Shown here: piece after piece, positions 27,090 through 35,314 of the stretch
Layout: every line of letters starts with the position of its first letter
Numbering within the stretch: the first letter of the stretch is position 1
NCBI RefSeq assembly: GCF_018918285.1
Contig: NZ_JAHLQF010000002.1
Coordinates: 806,001 to 870,000, forward strand
DNA: 64,000 nt
Source of the DNA: Clostridium mobile
GTDB lineage: Bacteria > Bacillota > Clostridia > Clostridiales > Clostridiaceae
Direction of reading: 5' to 3'
Position numbers and translations under genes: made by a program
Notes under the pieces: model-generated
What the model was told of the DNA's origin: nothing
Seen by the model: only the letters and a program-made list of their open reading frames with translations
Databases searched by the model: none

Positions 27090-28613
27090 ATGACCTTAAG
27101 GAAAAAATTGTTAGTATTCTTATTTTGCTTTTTTGCTGCACTACATATGCGGGATATTAAGGCATTTGCTGCTCCCACTGTAGAGAGGTTTGGAGGAAAA
27201 GACAGGTATGAAACCTCAATACAAGTTTCTAAAAATCATTGGGAAGTTTCAAATTACATAATACTAGTTTCAGGAGAGGATTTTCCAGATGCTTTAAGCG
27301 CAGCACCCTTATCAAAAAAGTATGATGCACCAATTTTATTAACTAGGAACTCTTCCATGAGCAAAGAAATGATGGAAGAAATAAAAAGACTGAATGCCAA
27401 AAATGCCTTTATAATAAGTGGACCTGGTGTTATATCTGAAAATGTGGAAAATCAGTTGAAGGATATGGGATTAGAGTCTACACGAATATATGGGTCGGAT
27501 AGGTATGAAACAAGTGTGAAGGTAGCAGAAGTCTTAGGTACATATAATGATATATTTATAGCCTCAGGGGAAAATTTTCCGGATGCTGTATCAGCGGCAC
27601 CAATGGCTGCTATAAAAGGAGCTCCCATACTCCTTACTAGAGCTAAAAACATACCAGATAGTGTTGGAAAATTTATTAACGCTAATAAAGGAAGTAATTA
27701 TTATATTATAGGTGGAGAAGCTTCAATCCAAAGTGAATCTATAAAAAATATTGAAAACTTTAAAAGATTAAGTGGACAAGATAGGTATAAAACTAACGAG
27801 GCAGTAATAAATGAGTTTTTGAACCAAATTACTTTTGATAGCACTTACATAGCGAATGGACTAGCTTTTGCTGATGCTCTATCCGGCTCTGCGGCGGCAG
27901 CAAAGACATTATCACCTGTAATGTTAGTGGGTGATTCTTATGACTTGAAAAAAACTTTGTTAACTTCTAAATTAAATAGTATATCTACAATGAAGGTGCT
28001 GGGAGGAACTGGAGTAATATCTGATGTACTGTTAAATAAAATTTTAAATGGAGGATCCATAAAAGTACTTCTAGACCCAGGACATGGTGGATATGATTCT
28101 GGAGCAGTGGGGCCTACTAAAAAGCTCGAAAAGGATGTAACTTTAGCTATAACACTTAAGGTTGGAGAGATACTAAAAAGCAATGGTATTGATGTTGTAT
28201 ATACTAGAAATAGTGATAAAGTATCTTGGCCTTCAAATGAAGCAGAAGATCTTAAAAAACGTGTTGAAATAGCTAATAATGAAAATATTGAATACTTTGT
28301 ATCTATACATGCTAATAGTGCTCCTATTTCAGGTGCCCATGGTACAGAAACTTATTATTCACCAGGTAGTGTACAGGGGCAAAAATTAGCAGAAGCAGTA
28401 CAAAGCCAACTTATAAATGCTATAGGATTAACTAATAGAGGAGTTAAAACGGCAAATTTCTATGTTCTTAAATACACAAAAGCACCAGCAATCCTTGTAG
28501 AAGTAGCTTTTATAAGCAATGCTAACGAAGAAAAGCTCTTGGCTGACAATAATTTTCAAAACAAAGCAGCCAAAGGCATTGCTGAAGGTATACTAAAATC
28601 TATAAGGAAATAA
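27090..28613 (+). CDS. CWB2-repeat N-acetylmuramoyl-L-alanine amidase
   Basis: 507 residues, secreted. A signal peptide (1-27, cleavage after KAFA) is followed by three cell-wall-binding type 2 repeats (about 30-320, with repeated RYETS and FPDALSAAP patterns) and an Amidase_3 catalytic domain (324-507). The zinc ligands are His332 (DPGHGG), Glu347 and His407 (SIHANS), and the catalytic Glu is Glu471 (LVEVAF), all present. It should cleave the amide between MurNAc and the stem peptide. CWB2 modules attach clostridial proteins non-covalently to the wall through anionic polymers. Single-gene unit between two terminators. Confidence 0.95.
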   Translation: MTLRKKLLVFLFCFFAALHMRDIKAFAAPTVERFGGKDRYETSIQVSKNHWEVSNYIILVSGEDFPDALSAAPLSKKYDAPILLTRNSSMSKEMMEEIKRLNAKNAFIISGPGVISENVENQLKDMGLESTRIYGSDRYETSVKVAEVLGTYNDIFIASGENFPDAVSAAPMAAIKGAPILLTRAKNIPDSVGKFINANKGSNYYIIGGEASIQSESIKNIENFKRLSGQDRYKTNEAVINEFLNQITFDSTYIANGLAFADALSGSAAAAKTLSPVMLVGDSYDLKKTLLTSKLNSISTMKVLGGTGVISDVLLNKILNGGSIKVLLDPGHGGYDSGAVGPTKKLEKDVTLAITLKVGEILKSNGIDVVYTRNSDKVSWPSNEAEDLKKRVEIANNENIEYFVSIHANSAPISGAHGTETYYSPGSVQGQKLAEAVQSQLINAIGLTNRGVKTANFYVLKYTKAPAILVEVAFISNANEEKLLADNNFQNKAAKGIAEGILKSIRK

Positions 28614-28650
28614 CAAAGCTACATAAAATTTGAGTATATTAAAAAGGTAG

Positions 28651-28689
28651 GGCTATCTCAAAATACAATTTTGAGATAGCCATTTTTGT
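28651..28689 (+). terminator. Terminator of the amidase gene
   Basis: A perfect 14-bp stem (GGCTATCTCAAAAT with ATTTTGAGATAGCC), three-base loop, then ATTTTTG. Related in core sequence to the hairpin at 30794. Confidence 0.88.
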
Positions 28690-28870
28690 CTTGATAATTT
28701 ACTCATAATGTTATAATATTGTTGTGGTTTAAAGCAAATAGTTATAATAACGTAAATTTATTTACAGATTATTAATAATACCGTAATAAAACTGCAACCT
28801 TTAACTAGTAGCATTAATTGGTGTAGATAAAAGTAGATATTAATATTAGTTTTCAAAATAGGAGAGAAGA

Positions 28871-30787
28871 ATGGATAATAGAACTATAGTAGAACATAAT
28901 TCACAAAATACCTTAAGTAATATTTGGTTAAATATACAAAAACAGTGGGCACAGCATTGGGATGCACTGACTTTTTTAATTATAGTAACGGCTAAAGTTT
29001 TATATTATGGAAAAGAAATATCACCAGAATATTTTAATCCCATAGCATTGCAAGGGCCAGTTGTGGCTTCAATTTTGCCCATTGTAGCTATTGGATATTT
29101 ATTTAAAAATAATGGTAGAAAAAATTTTTTTTATACAGTGAATATAATTATTAGTTTAATTTTATTTGCGGATACACTTTATTATAGATATTTTAAAGAC
29201 GTTATTTCCATGGGAGCAATAAAGGATAGCTTTTTACTTAAGAGCGTATCATCTAGTGTATTAGCTTTAATAAAATCTAAAGATATTTTATATTTTTTAG
29301 ATATAATTTTACTTATTCCTTTAATGAAAATAATGAAGAACATAGAAAGAAAAGAATTTAAATTCAGATTGAGATTTATGGTTTTTATATTTATATTTTC
29401 TTTAGGAGTTGGCTTTAATGGAAAATATATTTATAAGCTATCCAAAGAACAACCTTTACTAATCAAAACTATGAGTAATAAGCTTTATCTAACAAAGGTT
29501 TTAGGAAATATCAACTTTCATGCCATAGATAGCTACAATTATATTACAAATAAAATAAGTAGATCGAAGAAAGTGCCAGAAGCAAGAATAGAGGAAGTTC
29601 AATCGTTCTTAAAAGAGAAAGGTGAAACTAAGGGTATAAACTTTGCTGGAGAAGCTGAAGGCAAAAATTTAATTGTAATACAGGTAGAAGCTCTGCAAAG
29701 CTTCGTAGTAAATAAAAAGATAAATGGGGAAGAAATTACTCCAAACCTTAATAAATGGATAAATAAAAGTATGTATTTTGATAACTTTTTTTATCAAGTA
29801 GCAGGCGGTAATACTTCAGATGCGGAGTTTATGGTTAATAATTCCTTGTACCCAGCAGCTTCAGGAGCGGCTTATTATCAATATTCAGGTAACACACTTA
29901 ATTCATTACCTAAAGCTTTAAAAGAAAAGGGATATAATACAGCTGCCTTTCATGGATATATAGAAGGTTTTTGGAATAGGAATGTTATGTATAATACAGA
30001 AGGGTTTGATAATTTTCATGGAGAGCATAGTTTTGAATTAAATGACAGAGTAGGCCTTGGATTAAGTGATGAATCATTTTTTAATCAGTCATTTGAAAAG
30101 ATAAAAGAATTAAAGGAGCCATTTTACTCCTTCATGGTAACTTTAAGCAGTCATTTTCCTTATGAGGATGCAGAAGGCTATGGCAGTTTTAATGTGGGAG
30201 AGTATGAAAATACTTTATTAGGAGATTACTTAAGAGGAATCCACTATACTGACAAACAGTTAGGAATGTTTTTGGACAAGATCGAAAAAGATGGACTAGC
30301 AGATGATTCAATTATTCTTATTTATGGAGATCATAGTGCTATTCCAAAAGAGTATGCTGAAGAGTTATATAAATTTGAAGGGGCTACTAATCCTACAGAT
30401 TTGGATTGGTATCAATATCAAAAAGTACCTATGCTAATACATTTTCCTAAAGATGAGCATAAAAGTGTTAACAATACCTATTCAGGACAAATGGATGTAT
30501 ATCCAACTTTAGCAAATTTATTTAATTTGCCTAATAAATATATGCTAGGGCAGGATATATTAAATTCCACTGAGGATAGAGTAATTTTCAGAAATGGTTC
30601 TTTTACTAATGGAGAGATCTTTTATGTTTCCTGGTCTAATCAGTATTATGATATAGCCTCAGGCAATGTAATATCTGAAACTGAAGAGTTAAAAAAGATT
30701 AAACAGAAGGTTTTACAAGAATTGGAGTATTCTGATGATATTCTCGATTATGATTTAATAAAAACTTATGAAAATAAAACTCAATGA
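28871..30787 (+). CDS. LTA synthase family phosphoglycerol transferase
   Basis: 638 residues. The N-terminal third carries five hydrophobic segments between about residues 25 and 190, and the rest is an extracellular sulfatase-fold domain (about 250-600). The catalytic Thr is Thr315 in GGNTSDAEF, and metal ligands Asp487-His488 lie in YGDHSAIP. This is the LtaS architecture (polymerisation of glycerol phosphate from phosphatidylglycerol), although the family also includes primases and transferases acting on other polymers. TAGGAGAGA precedes the ATG. The preceding amidase binds wall through anionic polymers, so both genes serve the envelope, but each has its own terminator. Confidence 0.9.
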   Translation: MDNRTIVEHNSQNTLSNIWLNIQKQWAQHWDALTFLIIVTAKVLYYGKEISPEYFNPIALQGPVVASILPIVAIGYLFKNNGRKNFFYTVNIIISLILFADTLYYRYFKDVISMGAIKDSFLLKSVSSSVLALIKSKDILYFLDIILLIPLMKIMKNIERKEFKFRLRFMVFIFIFSLGVGFNGKYIYKLSKEQPLLIKTMSNKLYLTKVLGNINFHAIDSYNYITNKISRSKKVPEARIEEVQSFLKEKGETKGINFAGEAEGKNLIVIQVEALQSFVVNKKINGEEITPNLNKWINKSMYFDNFFYQVAGGNTSDAEFMVNNSLYPAASGAAYYQYSGNTLNSLPKALKEKGYNTAAFHGYIEGFWNRNVMYNTEGFDNFHGEHSFELNDRVGLGLSDESFFNQSFEKIKELKEPFYSFMVTLSSHFPYEDAEGYGSFNVGEYENTLLGDYLRGIHYTDKQLGMFLDKIEKDGLADDSIILIYGDHSAIPKEYAEELYKFEGATNPTDLDWYQYQKVPMLIHFPKDEHKSVNNTYSGQMDVYPTLANLFNLPNKYMLGQDILNSTEDRVIFRNGSFTNGEIFYVSWSNQYYDIASGNVISETEELKKIKQKVLQELEYSDDILDYDLIKTYENKTQ

Positions 30788-30793
30788 TAAATT

Positions 30794-30836
30794 AAGGGTC
30801 TGTCTCAAAATTGTATTTTGAGACAGACCCTTTTGA
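30794..30836. terminator. Terminator between convergent genes
   Basis: A perfect 18-bp inverted repeat (30794-30811 with 30815-30832) between the LTA synthase gene and the convergent phosphoesterase gene; usable from both sides. Confidence 0.88.
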
Positions 30837-30879
30837 ATTCTTCCACAATTAGTATCTTTATTAGAATTGAAATACAGGG

Positions 30880-31968
30880 TTAAACTATACCATTCCATAT
30901 ATTAGACATAGTCTTATTAGGCTCATTGTAATAAATATAAGCTGGTTGCCAATGGCTTCCTATATATTCTCTTTGTCTGGTGTTCACGGTTAATAGTATT
31001 TTTTTAGTATCATTTATATCTTTTATTCTGATGACATTATATCGTTGAGGAATTCCGGGCCACATTCCTTTTTTGTTAACACTTAAAGCGCCAGATCCTA
31101 TCATAATTATATTTGGATTTATATTTTGAGGATTAAAACAGTCTAAACTTATATCTCTATGAACGTGACCATGCAAATATATTTTGAAGTCTTCGTTTTG
31201 TAAAGCATTGACAAAGGGTATATCATCTCCATAACCATTTACAAGATTTGCTGGATGATGTCCTACAGCTATCTTAATCATATTGTTATCTTTATATTCC
31301 CTCGAGGCTTTTATAAGACTCTCTAAGTCAAAGTAGGTGATTTCACGATTAAATTGATCTGTTTCAGCAGAAGTATTAATCATAAAAAAACCAATTTTTC
31401 TATCGCTAATAAAATTTCCAGTGATTACTTTTAGCTGTTCTTTAGGGTTTGGTGGAAAGGGTGTGCCATATAGTTTTTCATACAGGAATTTGCTATAGTT
31501 TGCAAACTTTTGTCTCCATATTTCGTCATTTCTTTTTAGATAGAATAAATCATTACCTATATTATCAACTACTTTATCTGTAGCTGTTGGTGTTCCTATT
31601 GCCAATTTATAAGCATCCATTGTAATTGTCCAACTTAAGTCATGATTTCCAGGGACAATAACAACTTTTTCAAAAGGTATATTGCATTCTTTAGATAACA
31701 TGCTTATAAAATTGAATGCTTTTTCAAATGCTTCTTCATCATTACCATATTCTACAAAGTCTCCGCTTATTACTATATAGTCAATACTTTTTAAATCCAA
31801 TCTATCTTCAGTACTATCGAAAAATACTTTTTTTAAATCCTCTGTAATCAAATATACTTCATTTTCTTCATCAATATCTTTCATATATTGTAAATCACTT
31901 AAATCCAGTATGAAGCCATTTTTTTTAATTGCTGCTGCATTATCTATTTCTTGTGAAATATACGACAT
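30880..31968 (-). CDS. Metallophosphoesterase with altered first motif
   Basis: 362 residues of the calcineurin-like phosphoesterase fold. The second to fifth motifs are intact: GDFVEYG (69-75), GNHD (107-110), GHHP (236-239) and HGHVH (266-270). The first motif, normally DLH, reads DLQ (25-27), so the His that binds one metal is Gln. Between Asp25 and GD there is also a longer insert than usual. It may hold one metal weakly or use a different ligand. The N-terminal 15 residues are an extension before the fold. No neighbour suggests a substrate; nucleotides and phosphodiesters are typical. Confidence 0.82.
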   Translation of the reverse strand: MSYISQEIDNAAAIKKNGFILDLSDLQYMKDIDEENEVYLITEDLKKVFFDSTEDRLDLKSIDYIVISGDFVEYGNDEEAFEKAFNFISMLSKECNIPFEKVVIVPGNHDLSWTITMDAYKLAIGTPTATDKVVDNIGNDLFYLKRNDEIWRQKFANYSKFLYEKLYGTPFPPNPKEQLKVITGNFISDRKIGFFMINTSAETDQFNREITYFDLESLIKASREYKDNNMIKIAVGHHPANLVNGYGDDIPFVNALQNEDFKIYLHGHVHRDISLDCFNPQNINPNIIMIGSGALSVNKKGMWPGIPQRYNVIRIKDINDTKKILLTVNTRQREYIGSHWQPAYIYYNEPNKTMSNIWNGIV

Positions 31969-32126
31969 TATTTATTCATCTCCTACATTTTATTTAAGAT
32001 AAGCTTCTACTGTATAGTATTCTATAAAGATAACTTAGTTGTAACAATTAATAGGTAATGAAATAGGGTTAAATATTTTTTATAAAGCATTATCTCAACT
32101 TTTAATGCTCAAAATGCTCAACATGC

Positions 32127-32154
32127 TTGACTACTATAGAGGTTGTTATATTAT
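32127..32154 (+). promoter_or_regulatory. Probable promoter of the YczE-like gene
   Basis: TTGACT (32127-32132), a 16-base spacer and TATTAT (32149-32154); an overlapping TATAAT (32152-32157) would give a 19-base spacer. Confidence 0.5.
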
Positions 32155-32200
32155 AATGAAGTAGAAATCTTTGATTTGGGGCTAGAAGGTTTTATAAAAT

Positions 32201-32878
32201 ATGAAAAAAGTAATTATGATATTCATTAAGCTATTTACAGGATTTTTTTTATGTGCAACGGGTATAGTTATGACAATTAATGCTAATCTAGGCTTGTCAC
32301 CTTGGGATGTTTTGCATCAAGGTATTTCAAAAATTGCTAACATTACTATGGGTAAGGGAAGTATTACCGTTGGAGTTGTAATTGTAATATTAGATAGCAT
32401 ATTGGGAGAAAAAATAGGATGGGCAACCATACTCAATATGATAGTCATTGGTTTTTTCATGGATTTCTTAATGCTGAATAATATAATTCTAGTATTCAAC
32501 AATCTTCTATTAAATGTTATTATGATGTTTTTGGGAATGATAGTAATTGGAATTGGAACTTACTTTTATATTAGTGTAGGGCTAGGTTCAGGACCAAGGG
32601 ATGGTTTAATGGTAGCTCTAACGAAAAAGACTCAAAAATCTGTTAGACTTATAAGAGGAACCATTGAATTAGGTGCATTGATTGTAGGATATATACTAGG
32701 AGGTCATGTAGGATTAGGAACATTCATCATAGCAATATCCCTTGGGTATTTTATACAATTTGCCTTTAAATTATTTAAATTTGATGTAAAGACTATACAG
32801 CATAGGTTCATAGATGATGATATAAAATTGCTAAAGGAAAGATTTTTAAATGTAAAAGAAGATTTAGACGCTAATTAA
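32201..32878 (+). CDS. YczE/YitT-type integral membrane protein
   Basis: 225 residues with five predicted membrane helices. Characteristic pseudo-repeat signatures are GLSPWDVLHQG (near residue 31) and GLGSGPRDGLM (about 126-136), which identify the YczE/YitT family (BC_t membrane proteins). Function is unknown in most members; in Bacillus YczE influences surfactin production. The C-terminal 30 residues are cytosolic and charged. It is followed 94 bases later by the prenyltransferase-like gene in the same direction, with no terminator seen between, so they may be cotranscribed. Confidence 0.82.
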   Translation: MKKVIMIFIKLFTGFFLCATGIVMTINANLGLSPWDVLHQGISKIANITMGKGSITVGVVIVILDSILGEKIGWATILNMIVIGFFMDFLMLNNIILVFNNLLLNVIMMFLGMIVIGIGTYFYISVGLGSGPRDGLMVALTKKTQKSVRLIRGTIELGALIVGYILGGHVGLGTFIIAISLGYFIQFAFKLFKFDVKTIQHRFIDDDIKLLKERFLNVKEDLDAN

Positions 32879-32972
32879 AGCTCACCACATCTATTTTGAA
32901 TTAGTTTTGATAATAATGTCAATAATACATATGAAAACATTTATTATATATGTAAAAAATGAGGTGGTTGAC

Positions 32973-33614
32973 ATGAAAATACCAAGACACATAGGAATAA
33001 TACCAGATGGAAATAGAAGATGGGCTGAAGGAAAAGGATTATCAAAAGAAAAAGGATATGACCAGGGAATTGACCCAGGTCTTTTACTATTTAAATTATG
33101 TCAAAAGGTAGGAGTTAAAGAAGTAACTTATTATGGGTTTACCGCAGACAATACCAAAAGGCCAACGGAACAGAGAAAAGCTTTTACAGAAGCTTGTATA
33201 AATGCAGTAAATATACTCTCAAAAGAAAATGCGTCTCTTTTGGTGGTAGGAAATACAAAATCCCCTATGTTTCCAGAAGAATTGATGCCCTATACGGAGA
33301 GGAAAGTTTTTGGAAATGGTGGAATAAAGATTAATTTTCTAGTAAATTACAGTTGGAAGTGGGATTTATACCAGCTGAAGAAATCAACTTCTTTAAGTAA
33401 TAATATAAACAACCAAATTCAATCAAATGATATTTCTAGAGTAGATTTAATCATACGTTGGGGAGGAAGAAGAAGATTAAGTGGATTCTTACCAGTTCAG
33501 TCTATATATTCAGATTTTTTTGTTGTTGATGATTACTGGCCAGATTTTAATCAGGAACATTTTTATGACGCACTGAATTGGTATAATACTCAGGATATAA
33601 CTCTTGGAGGGTAA
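32973..33614 (+). CDS. Divergent cis-prenyltransferase (UppS-like) protein
   Basis: 213 residues, shorter than UppS (about 240-250). It keeps the first signature with catalytic Asp12 (HIGIIPDGNRRWA), the second (YGFTADNTKRP, for YAFSTENWKRP) and the end of the last (RLSGFLPVQSIYSDFFV). In the last signature the Mg-binding Glu of RTGGExRLSNF is replaced: the sequence is RWGGRRRLSGF. With that Glu missing, ordinary undecaprenyl diphosphate synthesis is doubtful and this is likely a paralogue with another role. ATG 32973 follows GAGGTGG by five bases; upstream in-frame ATGs lack a site. Fold confident, activity not. Confidence 0.78.
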   Translation: MKIPRHIGIIPDGNRRWAEGKGLSKEKGYDQGIDPGLLLFKLCQKVGVKEVTYYGFTADNTKRPTEQRKAFTEACINAVNILSKENASLLVVGNTKSPMFPEELMPYTERKVFGNGGIKINFLVNYSWKWDLYQLKKSTSLSNNINNQIQSNDISRVDLIIRWGGRRRLSGFLPVQSIYSDFFVVDDYWPDFNQEHFYDALNWYNTQDITLGG

Positions 33615-33713
33615 AGCTCATTATAAAAGAAATAATTATTATAAACAATGCTATGAATTTTGTTAGGAACATTGTATAATAAATATATAAAATAAATTTG
33701 GAGGAGATTTACA

Positions 33714-33794
33714 ATGATGTGTTGCTGCTGTTGTTGTTTAAGTAATTTAATATGTAAAAAAATAAATAACAACAGACCTGTTTGCATTGTATAA
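33714..33794 (+). CDS. 26-residue peptide with six consecutive cysteines
   Basis: A short ORF with a strong ribosome binding site (GGAGGAG at about 33700-33706) and a TATAAT (33675-33680) upstream, ending close to a strong terminator. The peptide begins MMCCCCCC, continues LSNLICKKINNN and ends RPVCIV, giving eight cysteines in 26 residues. The spacing does not match known zinc ribbons or bacteriocins that I know. It could be a metal- or sulfur-responsive leader peptide whose translation through the Cys codons senses Cys-tRNA, with the structured region downstream as target, or a small metal-binding peptide. Not recognised as a family. Confidence 0.6.
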   Translation: MMCCCCCCLSNLICKKINNNRPVCIV

Positions 33795-33851
33795 TCTTAT
33801 ATCCTTTGAGTTTATAGTGTAATTCTCTATAAATTTAATATATCGATATTT

Positions 33852-33916
33852 AAACTGCAGGTCATATCCTGTGGTTTTTCTGTTTAAGAGAAACCACGAA
33901 AACCTGCAGTTTTTTT
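33852..33916 (+). terminator. Double-stem terminator after the Cys-rich peptide
   Basis: An outer 11-bp stem (33852-33862 with 33902-33912) encloses an inner stem GTGGTTT/AAACCAC (33871-33877 with 33891-33897 region), then seven Ts. The nested form is more elaborate than the other terminators of the window. Confidence 0.8.
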
Positions 33917-34187
33917 AGTTTATTCATATAGTAAATACAATAACTACTAAATCAACAAAAGTATTTAGTAATTGATTTTATACCATGTAAATTAACCAAG
34001 AAAAATAATAACTTAATTATATAAAAGAAATATAGTGTAGATGACTAAATAGTATTTATAGTATCTTATCTATTACTTTTATATAAAAACATAACATAGA
34101 TTACTATATAAATAGTTAGTATAAATATAGTAGTTATAATACACACTATGATTAGAAAATAATAATTATAGGAGTGTATATAGAAAA
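33917..34187. other. AT-rich left flank of the Tn554-like element
   Basis: No gene is seen. An inverted repeat TACTAAAT (33945-33952) with ATTTAGTA (33963-33970), separated by ten bases, could be a recombinase core or operator. The left junction of the element must lie in or near this stretch. Confidence 0.4.
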
Positions 34188-35312
34188 ATGGAAGTAGTGA
34201 AGGTTAAAACAGAGGAAGGAAAAGAGAGGTACTTTGTAGCAGATGATGACGGATTACCAATAGAACCAGTATTAAAGTTTATAAGATTTAAGGATAACAC
34301 TAATTATGCAAGAAATACACTAAGAATGTATTGCCAACATTTAAAGTTATATTTTGAGTATTTGGAACAGTGTGATTTAGATTTTCAGAAAGTTACTATT
34401 GATGATTTATCATTATTTGTTAACTGGTTGCAAAATCCATATAAGAGTTTGAAAGTAATACCTGTAACACCTGTAGATACTGCAAGGAGTCCAAGAACAG
34501 TAAATATTATAGTGGATACTGTATTGAGATTTTATGATTATATTCTAAGGCATGAACAATACAGTAATGATGTATCAGAAAGACTTAAAAAGTTTGTTGC
34601 AAGTTCAAGTAGAAACTTTAAAGGATTTTTATATGGAATAGCTTATGATAAGAAAAAAGTTACCAGTAATATTCTTAAATTAAAAGTGTCTAAAAGTAAG
34701 CCTAAAACACTTTCTAAAAATGAAATAGAAATGCTCGTTAGAGCTTGTAATAATCTAAGAGATAGATTTTTATTATCACTACTGTATGAAACTGGTATAA
34801 GAATAGGCGAAGCCTTATCTTTGTGGATTGAAGATTTTGATATAAGTGACATGATAATCGACTTGAAAGACAGAGGACAATTAGAAAATAATGCAGAGAT
34901 TAAAACAGTATCAAGTCCTCGTAGAATAGATATATCACAGAATTTAGCTGGTATGTTCATGGAATATATAGCTGAATACCATAATGAAGAAGTAGAAACT
35001 AACCATATATTCATAAAGATAAGTGGTAGCAATAAATTTAAAGCTATGGACTATGTAGATGTAGATAATCTATTTAGAAGTCTCAAAAAGAAAGCAGGAA
35101 TATATGTAACACCACATATGTTTAGACATAGCTCACTAACGGTTCTTAGAATGACTGGGTGGCAACCGGAGCTTTTAAGAATTAGAGCTGGTCATAAAAA
35201 TATATATACCACAATGAATACTTATATACATCCTTCTGATGAAGAAATATCAAGAGAGTTTGATAAAATTCAACCTAATTTGAGCTTAGATATTTATAAC
35301 GAAGGAGAATAA
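34188..35312 (+). CDS. tnpA: Tn554-family transposase A, tyrosine recombinase
   Basis: 374 residues of a phage-type integrase: an N-terminal SAM-like DNA-binding domain (about 30-130) and a C-terminal catalytic domain. Catalytic residues are Arg205 (TGIRIGEAL), His310 and Arg313 (HMFRHSSLT), His336 (AGHKNIY) and the nucleophile Tyr346 (NTYIHP); all are present, so it looks active. The ATG lies 13 bases after a GGAG, somewhat long. Its stop is two bases before tnpB. Confidence 0.93.
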   Translation: MEVVKVKTEEGKERYFVADDDGLPIEPVLKFIRFKDNTNYARNTLRMYCQHLKLYFEYLEQCDLDFQKVTIDDLSLFVNWLQNPYKSLKVIPVTPVDTARSPRTVNIIVDTVLRFYDYILRHEQYSNDVSERLKKFVASSSRNFKGFLYGIAYDKKKVTSNILKLKVSKSKPKTLSKNEIEMLVRACNNLRDRFLLSLLYETGIRIGEALSLWIEDFDISDMIIDLKDRGQLENNAEIKTVSSPRRIDISQNLAGMFMEYIAEYHNEEVETNHIFIKISGSNKFKAMDYVDVDNLFRSLKKKAGIYVTPHMFRHSSLTVLRMTGWQPELLRIRAGHKNIYTTMNTYIHPSDEEISREFDKIQPNLSLDIYNEGE

Positions 35313-35314
35313 GT

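Noticed and set aside
32907-32972. Upstream start for the UppS-like gene
   Set aside because: The extension has no ribosome binding site and precedes the family's N-terminus; GAGGTGG fits ATG 32973.
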